A model generated the notes under the pieces. The model had not been told where the DNA came from. It ran no database searches and worked only from the letters and a program-made list of their open reading frames with translations. DNA of 64,000 nt from assembly GCF_965363235.1 (NCBI RefSeq), contig NC_134842.1:37489958-37553957 (forward strand), written 5' to 3'. Made by a program: the position numbers and the translations under genes. Origin of the DNA: Mytilus galloprovincialis. Its lineage: Eukaryota; Mollusca; Bivalvia; Mytilida; Mytilidae. This document shows, piece by piece, positions 1 to 11,067 of the stretch (within the stretch, counting starts at the first letter, position 1; each line of letters opens with the position of its first letter).

Positions 1-1885
1 AAATTTAAGCCCCTCATTCAAGCAAAAACAATTTGGTCGCTGTTGCACATTTGAAATGTATGTTTTACCGTGACTATAACTTAATTTCAGCAAGCTGGAT
101 GTCAAGAGATGGCGTAAGAGTAATAGTCATACTGAAGCTTTCCAGAACATAGATGCACTGGTCACTCACTGATTGATTTGACCCAGTGGGATTCGCCAGT
201 ATGATGTATTTGTACAAGTTGGGCAACCCTTTTATGCGAAACTACCATTTTTTCTGATCAACTGGGAAGACTGGGGAAAGCTACAGGCATTTCCGTATAG
301 GTCTATCTTCAAAAATTATATTACTAAATACTAGTGCTGAAACCAAAAAGTCTCCCAACTTAAAGGGAATACTTTTGAAACTATATATATGCATTTTTCT
401 GCAAAGAACCAACTGGTGTTTTTCTACCATTTGTATTGTATTGGTAATCGTATTTTGTAAAAATGTTTTTGAAAAACATTATTACCAATGGACAAAAAGA
501 CATGCTATGAAAGTTATATACTGTAGCGCTAAAATTTGTGAGATCTGAACTGGTTGAAAGTCCGAGCAGATATTACTAGGTGTGTTAAAAGTTTATCTGT
601 AATCTTGAAATTTATCAAATTTCTTCTTTGATTGGATTCTAATTACCAACTGAATATAAGGTAATTCAATACAATGTATATTGATGTCATTGATGTCTCA
701 GGTGTGAAAACTTTATTGACTTGTTATTTGGCTTAATTGGTGATTACGACAAGTGTCAAAGTTAATTCTGTCTGGTCAACTTTTTTTGAAGAAAAACATT
801 TTTTTTACTAAAAAGTTTATATTTTCATATCATATATTTATTGATCTCACAGATTTCTCAATTTCATGGACAAATATTTTAAAACAAAAAGAGATATTAA
901 CACTTGTTGTCGACTAGTTGGACATATGTGTAGCGTAAATCGGCGAGTAGGAAATCTGTCCGGTCAACTTTAATTGCTCAAAAATATTTTGTTTCACATA
1001 TTCACACATTAAGGTCTACAAATACATGTATTAAACAAATCTACCGAATAACAAAAAAGTTACGACTATTTATATCTCGTCCGGTCAACCGTCCTGTCAC
1101 TATCTGGGCAATCGTCCTGTCATTAGTGCTTCCCAATGAAAACAGGAAGAGTTATCTCGCTTTAGAAGAGTGCTCACTTTTGACACACAAAAATATATGT
1201 TTATGTCGTAAATGTTATACTAGTCAGAGATCTGTATGGGTACGTCATAGCTACCAATTCTGGCTTTTATACAATGGAGATTACTCTCTGACGTCCAACA
1301 GCTGTTTTGACAATGTTTGACAGACAAGCTTGTCTGATAAAACAGCCCTTGGACGTCAGAGTAATCTCGGAATAATGTTATACGAGGTGTTTTGATTTCC
1401 CTAAAATTAACTCTTACGTCTTTAATATAATCAGGTCAGGTCAAACAGGCCTTTCAGGCTTCATTCATAAAATTGAAATTTGAATCTCGCTTTTATACAG
1501 TATAGTATTAAACTAGTCATACCTAATGAACTATCCAAAGTCAGTGGTGTTTTATCTCTTTAAGGCGATTTCTGAACTTTGTAACTAACATGACTAACAG
1601 TCCTGCAATTCAGTGTTAAATGAAGTTTTAAAAAACTAGGATTGCATCTCATTGAACTTGATTCTCTTAACAATATTTTTAGCATCTATAAAAGTAACAT
1701 GTAAGCACAAAAAAATAGTGTCTCAAGACAGAGATATTAAAACGACCTTGGGAGAATTTTATTTAAACTCAACAAAAAATTCAAAAGATATCTAGGCATT
1801 TGATTAAGTTTGTTAAGGCTTAAATCAAGAAGTGAAATTTAGAAAAAAGAACAATTTAATTGACCTTATTTGTTGTCTTTTTTAG
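1..1885. other. Non-coding, probably intron upstream of the first visible CD2BP2 exon
   Basis: I see no supported exon here. The first visible CD2BP2 exon at 1886 has an acceptor AG and begins in mid-codon, so an upstream exon must exist. The N-terminal acidic part known for the family was not found in this stretch and probably lies outside the window. The DNA is AT-rich; the only clear structure is the hairpin at 1277-1368. Confidence 0.5.
1277..1368. repeat. Short foldback (hairpin) element
   Basis: The two ends are inverted copies of each other: GAGATTACTCT...GACGTCC on the left, and GGACGTCAGAGTAATCTC on the right. CAGCTGTTTT and AAAACAG continue the stem, and the loop contains a second small palindrome (ACAAGCTTGT). 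Related direct copies of the GATTACTCTGACGTC motif occur at 30242-30346, so this is a dispersed repeat and not a unique structure. Confidence 0.7.
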
Positions 1886-2007
1886 GTCAGGAAGATGGCA
1901 CCATGGATTTTGATGGAGAAATACAAATTACACCCTTCAACATGAAGGAAGAACTAGAGGAAGGACATTTTGATAAACAGGGAATGTATATCCATGATAA
2001 AAAACAG
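1886..2007 (+). CDS. CD2BP2: CD2BP2 / U5-52K homologue, internal exon (N-terminal conserved part)
   Basis: CD2BP2 is a nuclear component of the U5 snRNP and tri-snRNP; its C-terminal GYF domain binds proline-rich ligands. This exon lies between a TTTTTTAG acceptor (AG 1884-1885) and a CAG|GTGTGT donor (GT 2008). It opens with two bases completing a split codon, and ends on a codon boundary. It encodes about 40 residues containing ITPFNMKEELEEGHFD, which closely matches the conserved block just before the DSW..NIDWVK motif of animal CD2BP2, here in the next exon at 12202. Roughly 60-70 N-terminal residues of the usual protein (341 aa in human) are missing upstream. The symbol rests on this exon plus the two downstream ones read together. 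Confidence 0.9.
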
Positions 2008-2370
2008 GTGTGTATAATTAATGAGATCAATTTCAAATAAATAATGTCTTAGGAGTAATTTAATGCCTCCAAAAAATGCCTTATTATTATACTGGAACAG
2101 CAAAGCAAAAAATACAAAGCATAGGATATCAAAGAAGACAGAGTTTTTGGAAAATGACGCTTTCAGCGTCTTGTTCCAATACTGCTGACCTGAACTTCCA
2201 TTAGGCCATAGTTGTTTTTTTATTTGTTTTGCGTCCGCGTGCGGGTAGGTTTTCGGCCAATTTGTGTCAAAAACAAACACAAACCTTTTTTTGTTCGTCA
2301 GTAGAAAATCCGTATTTTCCGGGTTTTTCCAGCCGTGTTTTTGTGTATTCTTATACTCAAATCTATTTTG

Positions 2371-2406
2371 CGCTTTAAATAACAAGTACGCTCCTTATTT
2401 AAAGCG
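2371..2406. repeat. Perfect 12-bp inverted repeat just upstream of an ORF
   Basis: CGCTTTAAATAA (2371-2382) and TTATTTAAAGCG (2395-2406) are exact reverse complements separated by 12 bases. The structure lies about 40 bp before the ATG at 2445. It could be a cruciform, a protein-binding site, or part of a mobile-element end; the sequence alone does not decide. Confidence 0.6.
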
Positions 2407-2444
2407 TTTAAGCGATCTTGACTTCGATACATGTGACAGCAGAA

Positions 2445-2930
2445 ATGGCCAGTATAAATGTGCCGGCGAGCGAGATCGTTTGTGTTTCACTTTTCAAAGA
2501 TAAAAGGATCGTTCTGGCTCCATATGCCTTTCCGCTCGCCGGCACAGAAACTTTTTCTCAGATCCTAGAGAGCCTTTACGTAGCCAGCATAAGAGACACG
2601 TTAAATACAAGATTCAATGAACCTATCACCCTAGGGGATAAAACTCTGATAAAATGTTATGTTTCATCTAGCTCTAACGGGGAAAAAATTGAAATGAATA
2701 CATCTCTCAAGGCTATAGATGCTGTTAAAATGTTTGGTGCATATGTAAGCTTTGAGCTGACTGACAAATTTTGTGAAAAAACTAATTCAAATCAACAAAA
2801 GAGTGCCTTTGATGTGCTTATGTCTTCAAAAACACCTATTAGATACCCGCTAAAATTTGGATCAAACCCTGTTCCTTACTTGCTTGAAGCAAGAGTTACC
2901 TCCCATTTGCACAGTTATCTTATTTTATAA
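2445..2930 (+). CDS. Unrecognised ORF nested in the CD2BP2 intron, 3' end overwritten by a foldback element
   Basis: The frame from the ATG at 2445 (MASINVPASEIV...) encodes about 161 residues. It looks protein-like: alternating hydrophobic strands, few low-complexity runs, and a motif SAFDVLMSSKTPIRYPLKFG near the end. I vaguely associate an 'AFDVLM' block with large uncharacterised invertebrate families, but cannot name one. The last ~16 residues are encoded by the terminal repeat of the element at 2881-3222, so the natural C-terminus or splice donor has probably been lost. No downstream exon was found. It could be the N-terminal exon of a nested gene, a captured gene fragment, or part of a transposon. 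The 13-bp inverted repeat 2460-2472/2533-2545 lies inside the reading frame. Confidence 0.35.
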   Translation: MASINVPASEIVCVSLFKDKRIVLAPYAFPLAGTETFSQILESLYVASIRDTLNTRFNEPITLGDKTLIKCYVSSSSNGEKIEMNTSLKAIDAVKMFGAYVSFELTDKFCEKTNSNQQKSAFDVLMSSKTPIRYPLKFGSNPVPYLLEARVTSHLHSYLIL

Positions 2931-3222
2931 TTGAAATAAATTTTTATACTTTTTTAAATGAAAAATAGTAGTTTTTGCAAATATTTCTAATAAATTTCTT
3001 TAAATGATATCTACTGTCTGATAAGATAGGATAAATTAGTATGTACATTTTTTAATTCCACAAGATATTAAGATATAAAACATAATTTCATTTAATTTAG
3101 TTTATTTTCTGAAAAAAAAGTATGCAGAACAAAATATTAATATATTGCCAAAAAGTTTACATAAAGTATTCCAATTATAGGAAGATAACTCTGCAAATGG
3201 GAGATAATTCATGCTTAAAGCA
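2881..3222. mobile_element. MITE-like foldback element (42-bp terminal inverted repeats)
   Basis: Bases 2881-2922 (TGCTTGAAGCAAGAG...CAGTTATCTTA) pair with the reverse complement of 3181-3222 at 36 of 42 positions, sharing a CTCCCATTTGCA core. The interior is AT-rich and non-coding. No unambiguous target-site duplication is visible. The left arm supplies the last codons and stop of the ORF at 2445-2930. Confidence 0.7.
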
Positions 3223-5108
3223 TTATTGATTTGATACAGGGAATTATTGATTATACATAGGTTTTAATACAACATGACACATCTCAGATCAAAACATGTC
3301 TCTTCTCAAAGGCTTCAGTATAAATGGGAAATGTTTGAAATACCAAGGCCATTTCTCAGAATATAGTCATATCAAGTTTGTACATTGCTAAATTTCCTGT
3401 TTGTCATGTTTGCTCTTTCACTTAGATATGACAGTATTGATCTAAAGTCACTGTTAATCAGTCCAGAACTTAAGCAGACTCTTGTGTTATTTTCTTTGTG
3501 TGTGTTTTTTTTCCTTGCTGTCTGGTAGGTTTTCTCAGAATCAGTTGACGCAAAACAAAGAAAAAAACAGACACGGCCTTACATTTCTCTGCCTTCCTCG
3601 CTTGGTTTCGTATATTTTCTTCCCCATTACATTTCTCCGCCTACCGCGCTTGGTTTGGTATTTACTATTTTACATACAAACTGGAATCTGCATGTATTAT
3701 CATGTGTAGTAATCAACCGGGAACCAGTTTACATACCTCCGGTCCTTCTTATTACCAAAAAGATAGAAGTGTACCAACCAATGTAGTTAAGATACTCATA
3801 AATCTATTTTTATAACTTTATTGATTATGTGAAGTAAAACTAAAACATTGTTAAAACATTAAAGATATATAATTAATCGGGGAATACTTGATAGTCTTTT
3901 CGTTTTACAAACAACTGCCTTTTTTAAAAGAAAATATAATATGTCCGTGTTGGTCCACTTTCTACTGGTTATAAGACAGATCGAAGTACCGGAAATCCAT
4001 CTTTGTTTACAAAGTTACACCTGTAGAGTCTGTAACATACTGTATCTGTATGACATGTGAATAAATTGTCGATATAGATGCTGGCTTTAATACAACGGTT
4101 TGAGAGAGCGCCGCCGATTTATTGGCGGGGCGGGAGAACAGATTTGAAGCTCTCTACGTTTGATGCGTGCACACCAGTGTCGTCATAGCTGATTCGGTGC
4201 GATCACTGTCTTACAAAGGATGAGTTTGCATAATGTACGGTGTTTTACTTAGTGGAATGTCAATAAACTCACAGTAAGAGTTATTCTTTACTTGCTTTTC
4301 CATTGTTTTCCACAATAATTGTTGCGTGGTATTCTTTGAATTTCTCTGCAGTTATGGTTCTCTTTGGATATGCTTTTTTGAGGAATTCGTCTGGTTCAAT
4401 CAGCCCCTCAACTACTTTTTACATAAATACTAACTTTGGCTTCAACTCCTTGTTCGTCCTTGTCTGGAGATCTTGTTGAAGTTCCAGTTTGGCAAGCATT
4501 TTGGAGACTTATCCATCCTCTCTTGACTTGTAATCTCTGTTGATAAATTTTGCCGCTTGACATGTTTTATTTTGTTACCGGGTAGGGGTCCCATACTATG
4601 GTTCCATATTAGATAATGAGATCAATTCCTAAAGGTCTAGTTCATTATCCAATCTGACACAAATTTCAATAACTGGAATGCCACCCAAGTTGAATATATG
4701 GTGACCCACTATAACAGCATAATTACTTGGAATTGTGTTTAATACCATGATGGTTCAAAAGCATAAACTTAAATGGAGACAGAAATTTGACATGAAAGAT
4801 TTTGGATTAGTGTAAATTAAAAATTAGCTTACTATGATATATGGTTAAAGAATGAATATCAAATTGAGCAGAGTTGTTATAAAATATCAATATGGCAGAG
4901 AAGTGGTTTCAAGTTTCATATAAAGGGACCTGACTGACATGAAATAAAAAATCAAAGGAGTATCCCTATTTGTCTAATCTTCAAGGTGAAATAAAACAAG
5001 TATAAAAATATTATGCTATTGTATAAATCTACAGAAATAGAATTTGCTTCAAGTAACAAGAAATAACTATGTCACTATAGTAACTAATTTAATGAGTATG
5101 TGGGTAAT

Positions 5109-5240
5109 TAGTCCTATATAAACATACTATCAATGTGTCACACTTCGCATTCAAAATTAAAAAAAATAATGTAAATATCAGTACATGTATAAAAACGTTA
5201 AAAATTGGATAAGAATGCGAAGTCATATGTTATAGGACTA
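5109..5240. repeat. Short foldback element
   Basis: TAGTCCTATA...CTTCGCATTC at the left (5109-5154) is mirrored by GAATGCGAAGTCATATG...TATAGGACTA at the right (ending 5240). The arms are imperfect; the left one carries a few extra bases. There is no coding content. It is probably a small MITE or hairpin repeat in the CD2BP2 intron. Confidence 0.6.
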
Positions 5241-6111
5241 GTGGGGTATAAGAGCTTGTTACAACAGGCTCTTCATTTGGTTTGAAAGGATACTAGTCCA
5301 CTTGTATTTTTGTCCGTCTGATGAGTTGAGCCTTTTTCAACTGATTTTTAAAGGCAGTGCTTTAAGGCCTGACTTTCAAGTCATGAGGTTCATCTTTTCA
5401 TACGCAATCTATGCAGGGGGTCTTTTGGCCAGAAATAGATCCGGAAATGTTCGAATTTCTCCTCTTCTTTTTATGGTATGATATGGTTTTTGTTTCTTTC
5501 ATTTACATTGGGGACTAAAGAAACGATCAGTGTGTATTGTTCGTTTTATAGAACTTGTTATTAATGTGTATTTTGCATTATAAGCAGTCAACCTGACTAC
5601 AAACTATCATTATTTGTATTCCGTGTGGAAAGAGGTCGGGTCAATTTCGAGTGTTATCTGACATCTAAAGATTTTTTAATTAGTTCAGACGTTGATATAA
5701 CAATGAAAAGTCGACTGAACATGATTAATATTGCATCTTCTATAATTCAAAGCGGAATTCGGTTTATAAACGAGAAACCGTAAAGCGTTTTCAATTTCGG
5801 TATTAGTTATGTATGTTGTCTACGTATTATCCTGGTTCCCGGTACTACGTTCCGGGTATTAGCTATTTGATATATCTGATGTGTAACATTACGATCAGGT
5901 ACCAGCCAATCTACGTGTGTATGTGTACATGATTTCCCGCCAAAATGACCGACTTACAGCTATGGAAAAATAGTTCATAAACGTTCCGTATAATGATATG
6001 CAAATTTATAATTAATCGTAACTTTTTTTATCTTTATATAATAAATATAACAAAATGGATTCCACAAAATTAAAAATAGCATTATTTTACGAGGATTTCT
6101 AATATTTTTTT

Positions 6112-6210
6112 CACTTCCGGGCGCAGTAATACGTATGTTTTGAAGAAGCTCAAGAAATTGACAAAGTGAATTGAGAAGGAAACGGATAGATATACGTCCT
6201 TGCTATCAGG
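6112..6210 (+). promoter_or_regulatory. Possible intronic promoter with ETS-type site and 5' exon
   Basis: CACTTCCGGGCGC at 6112-6124 is a typical ETS/housekeeping-promoter motif. It is followed by about 90 bp ending in a plausible donor, TATCAG|GTAAAT (donor GT at 6210-6211). A TTTTTTTCAG acceptor occurs at about 6841-6850. This could be an alternative first exon or a non-coding transcript within the intron. Sequence evidence alone is weak. Confidence 0.2.
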
Positions 6211-7796
6211 TAAATCAATTTAAATGTACAGAAAAAACAATTTACTTCACACAAATAGTACAGGCTTAAGCATTTTATTGTCTTATACACGACTGTAGTG
6301 TAGTGTTTAAACGACGGCGGTGACCTACAAGGTACGGGTCATACTGGGTCAAGTCTAAATATGTAAACATATCCACGTGCTATTAGGTAGAAAGCATCGT
6401 AATGCAATATCTACAATTTTTTCCTCCTTTATACATCGTTTAACCAGATATATTTCTCTTTCAAATACACTTAAACACGGGTTGTATGTACGTATCTTTT
6501 CTAGTGTTTTCTTGTCCTTATTAAAGTTCATTTGTTGATGTTTAAATATTTTTGAACGACTGAACACAGGAGTGAATGAATGCAACAATTATATATACTG
6601 AAGACTTGGGCTGTACAATGATAGTGTACGTATATCATACTGATAATTATTCTAGCAGTAATTATGTTAATTTAGGATGTAATGACAGGAATTCATGAGC
6701 TATGCCTCAGGCTTTCTGAAAAAATATCAATGACAATGTAAACAGGAACAAAACATTGACACGAATGATGCTGTCTTCTATGTTATAGTTATTTAGGTAT
6801 GTGTGTTGCACAAGTTTCAAAAAAACTTAAGTTATAAAACTTTTTTTCAGGGCACAAACCCACTTTAAAGAGACTTGTCTACTGCCATACCCATCCTATT
6901 TTCATGCACCATTTGCAAGCAAGAGACTGAATGGTTTGCAAAATTAAAAATCAGGACGGTGTCCAATTAAACCAAGAGAACTAAACTGGATGAATATTGT
7001 AGGAGAAATCTAGAGGAAAGTTTTGATTTGTGAAATTGGTTTTCCTGAAAAGTCATTCATCCTAGCCTGCAGAAAGGCACTATAACTGTCCACCACCAAC
7101 TGACGAGCTAATGTTGAGCTTCACATATGGAATTACTCAATTACCATCAATGTCTATGTTTTCAGCACAGATTTCACAAGTTATGACACAGCTGTGCTTT
7201 TTTTTTTTATACCTGTTAAAGAGTTGTATACTAAATTTTATTTTTTTATCAATAAATATATCTTGTGTCATTTAAGAACTTGTATTTTGCCAAAAGATGC
7301 ATACTAGTGAATGAAAGTGGTGCAGTTCATTTTGCTTTGGTATATAGAATTGAATTACAATTGTTCATGTTATTGGAATGCATATAAAAATAAGGAGATG
7401 TGGTACAATGTATATACATGATATTTAGTGAGTTTATCAAGCAAAAGTGAATAAGAAATAGGTATAAGCAGTTACAGGTACTACTGTACAATCTCAAACA
7501 ATGAGAAAAACTCATACCGTAAAGAGAATTTCATATTTACAAGTACATGTAAGTTTTGTTTTTGCGTTGAATAATTTTCTTCTATTGTTTTAATTGCAAA
7601 TATGGGAAGTGGTTAAAATGCTAATGAGACAGCTGTTATGGCCACAGAGCCTTAATTGAAAACTTCTTTTTCATTCATACCGGTAGATTTTGCCTGGAGT
7701 TAGAAACATATCTGCCAACTTTTCAAAATGCACATGGGGGTTTTACGTGAAAGATGGTTCATATAGTCATACAAAACCTTCAAGGGGCCTTCAAAT

Positions 7797-8610
7797 GGAA
7801 GCAGGACAAGTCGCCCCACTGGCTAATCGCCCACTTTTAAAAAAACCGCCACAAACTGATTTATCAAATCGCCCCACATGTGAAATTGGTTAAATCATGT
7901 TAAATATTACTCCTGCCAACCCGCCCTACTTATAAAAAAACGGTAATATTTAGATTAATATATATATATATATAATTAAAGATAAAAACTCGCACCACTT
8001 TAATGAAAACTAATCTACACAGAATACAAACAAACCGAAAATTTATTTAATTACTATTATTGATATACTGAAATTATAATTCTAAAAAAAAAATGTATTG
8101 TTGAAGAATAACTAAGTTTTGAAGCTTAGTTATTTGCATAACAATTGAAAAGAAACCTGTTAATTGTATCATAATGCAATATAAGGAATTTAACTTATAT
8201 TCAACGGGATAACATCTTTTTCCATAAGTGGGGAGAGTTGGCATTACTAAATTCATCCTGGTTAATAATATATTTATCTAGATTTCACCGATTTCCATTA
8301 GGTGGGACCAGTTAGCAGGAGTAATATTAACGGAATTTAACTTATATACAACGGGATAACATCTTTTTACATGAGTGGGACGAGTTGGCATTAGTAAATT
8401 CTTCCTGGTTAATAATATATTTATCTAGATATTATCGTTTTCTATTAGGTGGGGCAAGTTGGCAGGAGTAATATTAAGGGATATACATGTAACACATTTC
8501 ACAAGTGGGGCGATTTGGTTATCCAGGTTGGGGCAGTTTTTTTTTTAAAGTGGGGCGAGTTATTGAAAAAGTGGGGCTATTTGCTAATGGGGCGATTTGT
8601 CATGGATTCC
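7797..8610. mobile_element. Foldback element with GGGGCGA-rich arms
   Basis: The left arm (about 7797-7935) carries repeated TCGCCCCA/CGCCC motifs and ends in ATTACTCCTGCCAACCCGCC. The right arm (about 8448-8610) is its inverse, with GGGGCAAGTTGGCAGGAGTA and repeated TGGGGCGA motifs. Arms are roughly 140-160 bp and diverged. The centre includes a (TA)n run near 7959-7971 and two tandem 147-bp units. No protein is encoded; this looks like a non-autonomous DNA element. Confidence 0.65.
8185..8478. repeat. Two tandem 147-bp units inside the foldback element
   Basis: GGAATTTAACTTATAT...CAACGGGATAACATC starts at 8185 and again at 8332, a period of 147 bp. Each unit ends with a TTGGCAGGAGTAATATTAA-like segment that is also the inner end of the element's arms. 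The duplication therefore arose from sequence related to the arm. Confidence 0.75.
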
Positions 8611-8982
8611 CTTCAAATATATTCTAATGTGGTTTTTGGCTTCTTCGTGCATAAACAAGCTCATTGCCATTGTTGAATTAATTGTTTTCTTTAAAATAGT
8701 CGACAAAATTGCTCTTACAAAATTTCCATTTGGGAGCCTCGAGCTCGATGGGGGAAATACTTTGCAAATACTGACAGTTGGCAGGTATGGTCATCAAAAA
8801 AGTTGATGTGTTACTATGTACATTTACCATTATGTTACTGGATGTTCTTGCTATACACACAGTACAGAGACTAGTCAATCTTTGTGAACTATTTTTTATG
8901 GGAGTCATAGAATATGCGTATACAATCAATAATTAAAAATAGTCTATTTATATTGAAAAGGAAAAGTTCTTATATGTCTAAA

Positions 8983-9110
8983 GAAGAGGGACGAAAGACA
9001 CCAAAGGGACAGTCAAACTCATAAATTTAAAGCAAACTGACAAGGCCATGGCTAAAAATGCATTTCATGGCGAGGCACAGAAAATATACTGTAAACAGTA
9101 GACTATAGAT
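8983..9110. repeat. Mussel dispersed repeat fragment ('gggacagtcaaactc')
   Basis: The stretch GACACCAAAGGGACAGTCAA...GGCCATGGCTAAAAATG resembles fragments at 43966-44035 and 47760-47880 (AATCAAACTC.. GCAACGCCAAGG-like). These look like members of one dispersed family, recalled as frequent in mytilids. It has no coding potential. Confidence 0.5.
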
Positions 9111-9278
9111 ATAGGTGAACTAGGTACAAAAGAACTCTAAATCTTAAATTCTACAAACCACCTCTGTTCTGTGGAAGATAATGATATAACTGGACTAGAA
9201 ATACACACAACCTGTAATTAACTGCCTTTACAGCGCTTTCGCGCTTTGATTATAGTTCGTTCTTATGTTGTTATACCA

Positions 9279-9630
9279 CTGTCCCAGGTTAGGGGGAGGG
9301 TTGGGATCCCGCTAACATGTTTAACCCCACCACATTATTTAGGTATGTGCCTGTCCCAAGTCAGGAGCCTGTAATTCAGTGGTTGTCGTTTGTTTATGTG
9401 TTACATATTTGTTTTTCGTTCATTTTTTTACATAAATAAGGCTGTTAGTTTTCTCGTTTGAATTGTTTTACATTGTCTCATCGGGGCCTTTTATAACTGA
9501 CTAAGTGGTATGGGCTTTGCTCATTGTTGAAGGCTGTACGGTGACCTACAGTTGTTAATGTCTGTGGCATTTTGGTCTTTTGTGGATAGTTGTCTCATTA
9601 TAGCAATCATACCACATCTTCTTTTTTATA
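9279..9630 (+). repeat. Mussel tail repeat, long copy
   Basis: This is the most complete copy here of a repeat that ends near GCAATCATACCACATCTTCT. It contains in order CTGTCCCAGGTTAGGGGGAG, ACATGTTTAACCCC, CAAGTCAGGAGCCTGTAATT, TCGTTTGTTTATGTG, ATAAGGCTGTTAGTTTTCTC, GGGGCCTTTTATAAC, GGGCTTTGCTCATTGTTGAA and the tail. Many shorter copies on both strands share this order. The fixed 3' end with variable 5' truncation is what a retroposed (SINE/LINE-tail-like) family would leave; no terminal inverted repeat is visible. Confidence 0.7.
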
Positions 9631-9699
9631 GTAGTCTGTATTCTTGATTTAGAAAAATGTAATTGCAAGAAAAAAATTACACATTACTTAGAGTACTTA

Positions 9700-9985
9700 A
9701 GATCATTCAGGTAGTCTTTATTTAGTATGTACAATATAACAGCCAGTAGCCATTGGATATTGTAGATCATTTAAATAGTCTTGCCCTTTTTATTAGTACA
9801 AAAGAACAGCTAGTAATCATTGGATATTGTAGATCATTCCAGTATTCTTGATCACCTATTTATTTGTACCAAAAAAAAACCAGCCAGTAGTCATTGGATT
9901 CTGTAGATCATGTAGATCATTCAGGTAGTCTTTACTCTTGATCTGTTCATTTGTATTAAAAAAAACCAGTCAGTTGTCATCTTCA
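9700..9985. repeat. Tandem repeat, about 70-bp unit, four copies
   Basis: Units contain CATTGGATATTGTAGATCAT followed by a TTCAGGTAGTCTT-like segment and a TTTGTA..AAAAACCAGCCAGTAG-like segment. Four diverged copies are visible. It is a non-coding minisatellite in the intron. Confidence 0.65.
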
Positions 9986-10080
9986 CTTCACACATGCATA
10001 TACGAATATCAATTATATGCTTACGAGACATGTTGCAATGTTAAACTTATTACGGTATGTGAAAATCAAGACTTGCATAA

Positions 10081-10102
10081 AAATAAGAAGATGTGATATG
10101 AT
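10081..10102 (-). repeat. Left part of a mussel tail repeat split by a hAT insertion
   Basis: AATAAGAAGATGTGATATGAT is the reverse complement of the tail repeat's 3' end. The repeat resumes at 11068 with GATATGATTGCCAAAGACAC, so the 965-bp element between them was inserted into this copy. Confidence 0.75.
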
Positions 10103-11067
10103 CAGGGGTCGAATTTAAGCTTTTTTGTGTACTGGCCAGCCGGACCAGTGGACTAAAAACTCTACTGGTCTGGCTCCAAATCTACTGGTCCTACAAAAAT
10201 GACATTCATATGACAAACACTAATATAAATGATAGATGTTTAATTTTATTTTGATGCTTTCGTTTACATAAGTTAGACAGGAACAAAGGGATAGTCTTGA
10301 TTCTGATTTTGATAAAGGCTTTGATAATCTCAATGATTTTCTTTATCAAAATCAGGATCAAGGACAAAAAATTAAAAGTATCAACATTGTCTTCCACATC
10401 ATCGCAATCCTCACGACAACCATAGGGTGCCTGACTGGGTCATCTAGATAGCATGTACATTTCTAAATATGTTCACCAACCTTCTGAAAACGTTTTGATT
10501 TAAAGTTTGAATAATTTTCCCTGCCTTTGATTCCTCGGCTGCCTTCCTGTCTTTTATTGCTGTAGATTTTTTGTGCTGTTCTGATTGCTCATGAGCAAGT
10601 ACAGAATCCAATTTGAAATTTAACGATCCAGTTACCAAAATACATTTCCTATCTAGGTCTGTCACTACAAATTGTACAGTTCATTAAATTCTGATCTACT
10701 ATATAATTCAACCATTCTCGATCTTTGGTATTTGCGTTTCCTTTTGTCAATTTCATATACTTTATTTCGATCTTCCTTTTGATTTTCACTTATTTTAATT
10801 TTTTTGTCCGGCGGTTTAATTCCTTCCAAAAATTTCCACATTTTATATTGTTGTGGTGGACGCTCACCCGAGATATAATTAACTTGATCAATTGTAATAC
10901 CCCCTAGTACCGTGTAATTGATTTCACAGGTAAATTGTTTTGTAAACAAACAGAGATTGCGATGCAATCAGTGATTTTTATCAACAAATTTCTACTGGCC
11001 ACCGGAACACCAGCTGACAAAATCTACTGGTCCCGGACCAACGGATCAGCTCTAATTTAGACCCCTG
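10103..11067. mobile_element. Non-autonomous hAT element with 8-bp target-site duplication
   Basis: Ends are CAGGGGTCGAATTTAAGC (10103) and GCTCTAATTTAGACCCCTG (ending 11067), inverted copies with the CAGGGG start typical of the hAT superfamily. The 8 bases before (10095-10102) and after (11068-11075) are both GATATGAT, the duplication length expected for hAT. Subterminal TCTACTGGTCC-type motifs occur near both ends. The element is only 965 bp and holds a broken - strand fragment of a zinc-finger/hAT N-terminal region, so it cannot be autonomous. It sits inside a mussel tail repeat. Confidence 0.88.
10444..10967 (-). pseudogene. hAT transposase N-terminal fragment (ZNF862-like zinc finger), frame-broken
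   Basis: Two overlapping - strand frames, 10967 to 10665 and 10665 to 10444, together resemble the N-terminal region of ZNF862/C17orf113-type hAT-derived proteins. Seen in order: a lysine-rich segment KRKRKYQRSRM; a CTIC pair readable in another frame near 10690 to 10660; then VTGSLNFKLDSVLAHEQSEQ with histidines giving a CC..HH finger; then KIIQTLNQNVFRRLVNIFR, a helix usually found just after the finger. A frameshift near 10670-10690 separates the parts. The catalytic DDE core is absent. This is a remnant carried by the short hAT element. Confidence 0.6.

Noticed and set aside
90-310. Possible exon after TTAATTTCAG with a short open stretch (KLDVKRWRKSNSHTEAFQNI)
   Set aside because: It meets a stop after about 27 residues, shows no similarity to the expected CD2BP2 N-terminus, and has the wrong context for the required phase.
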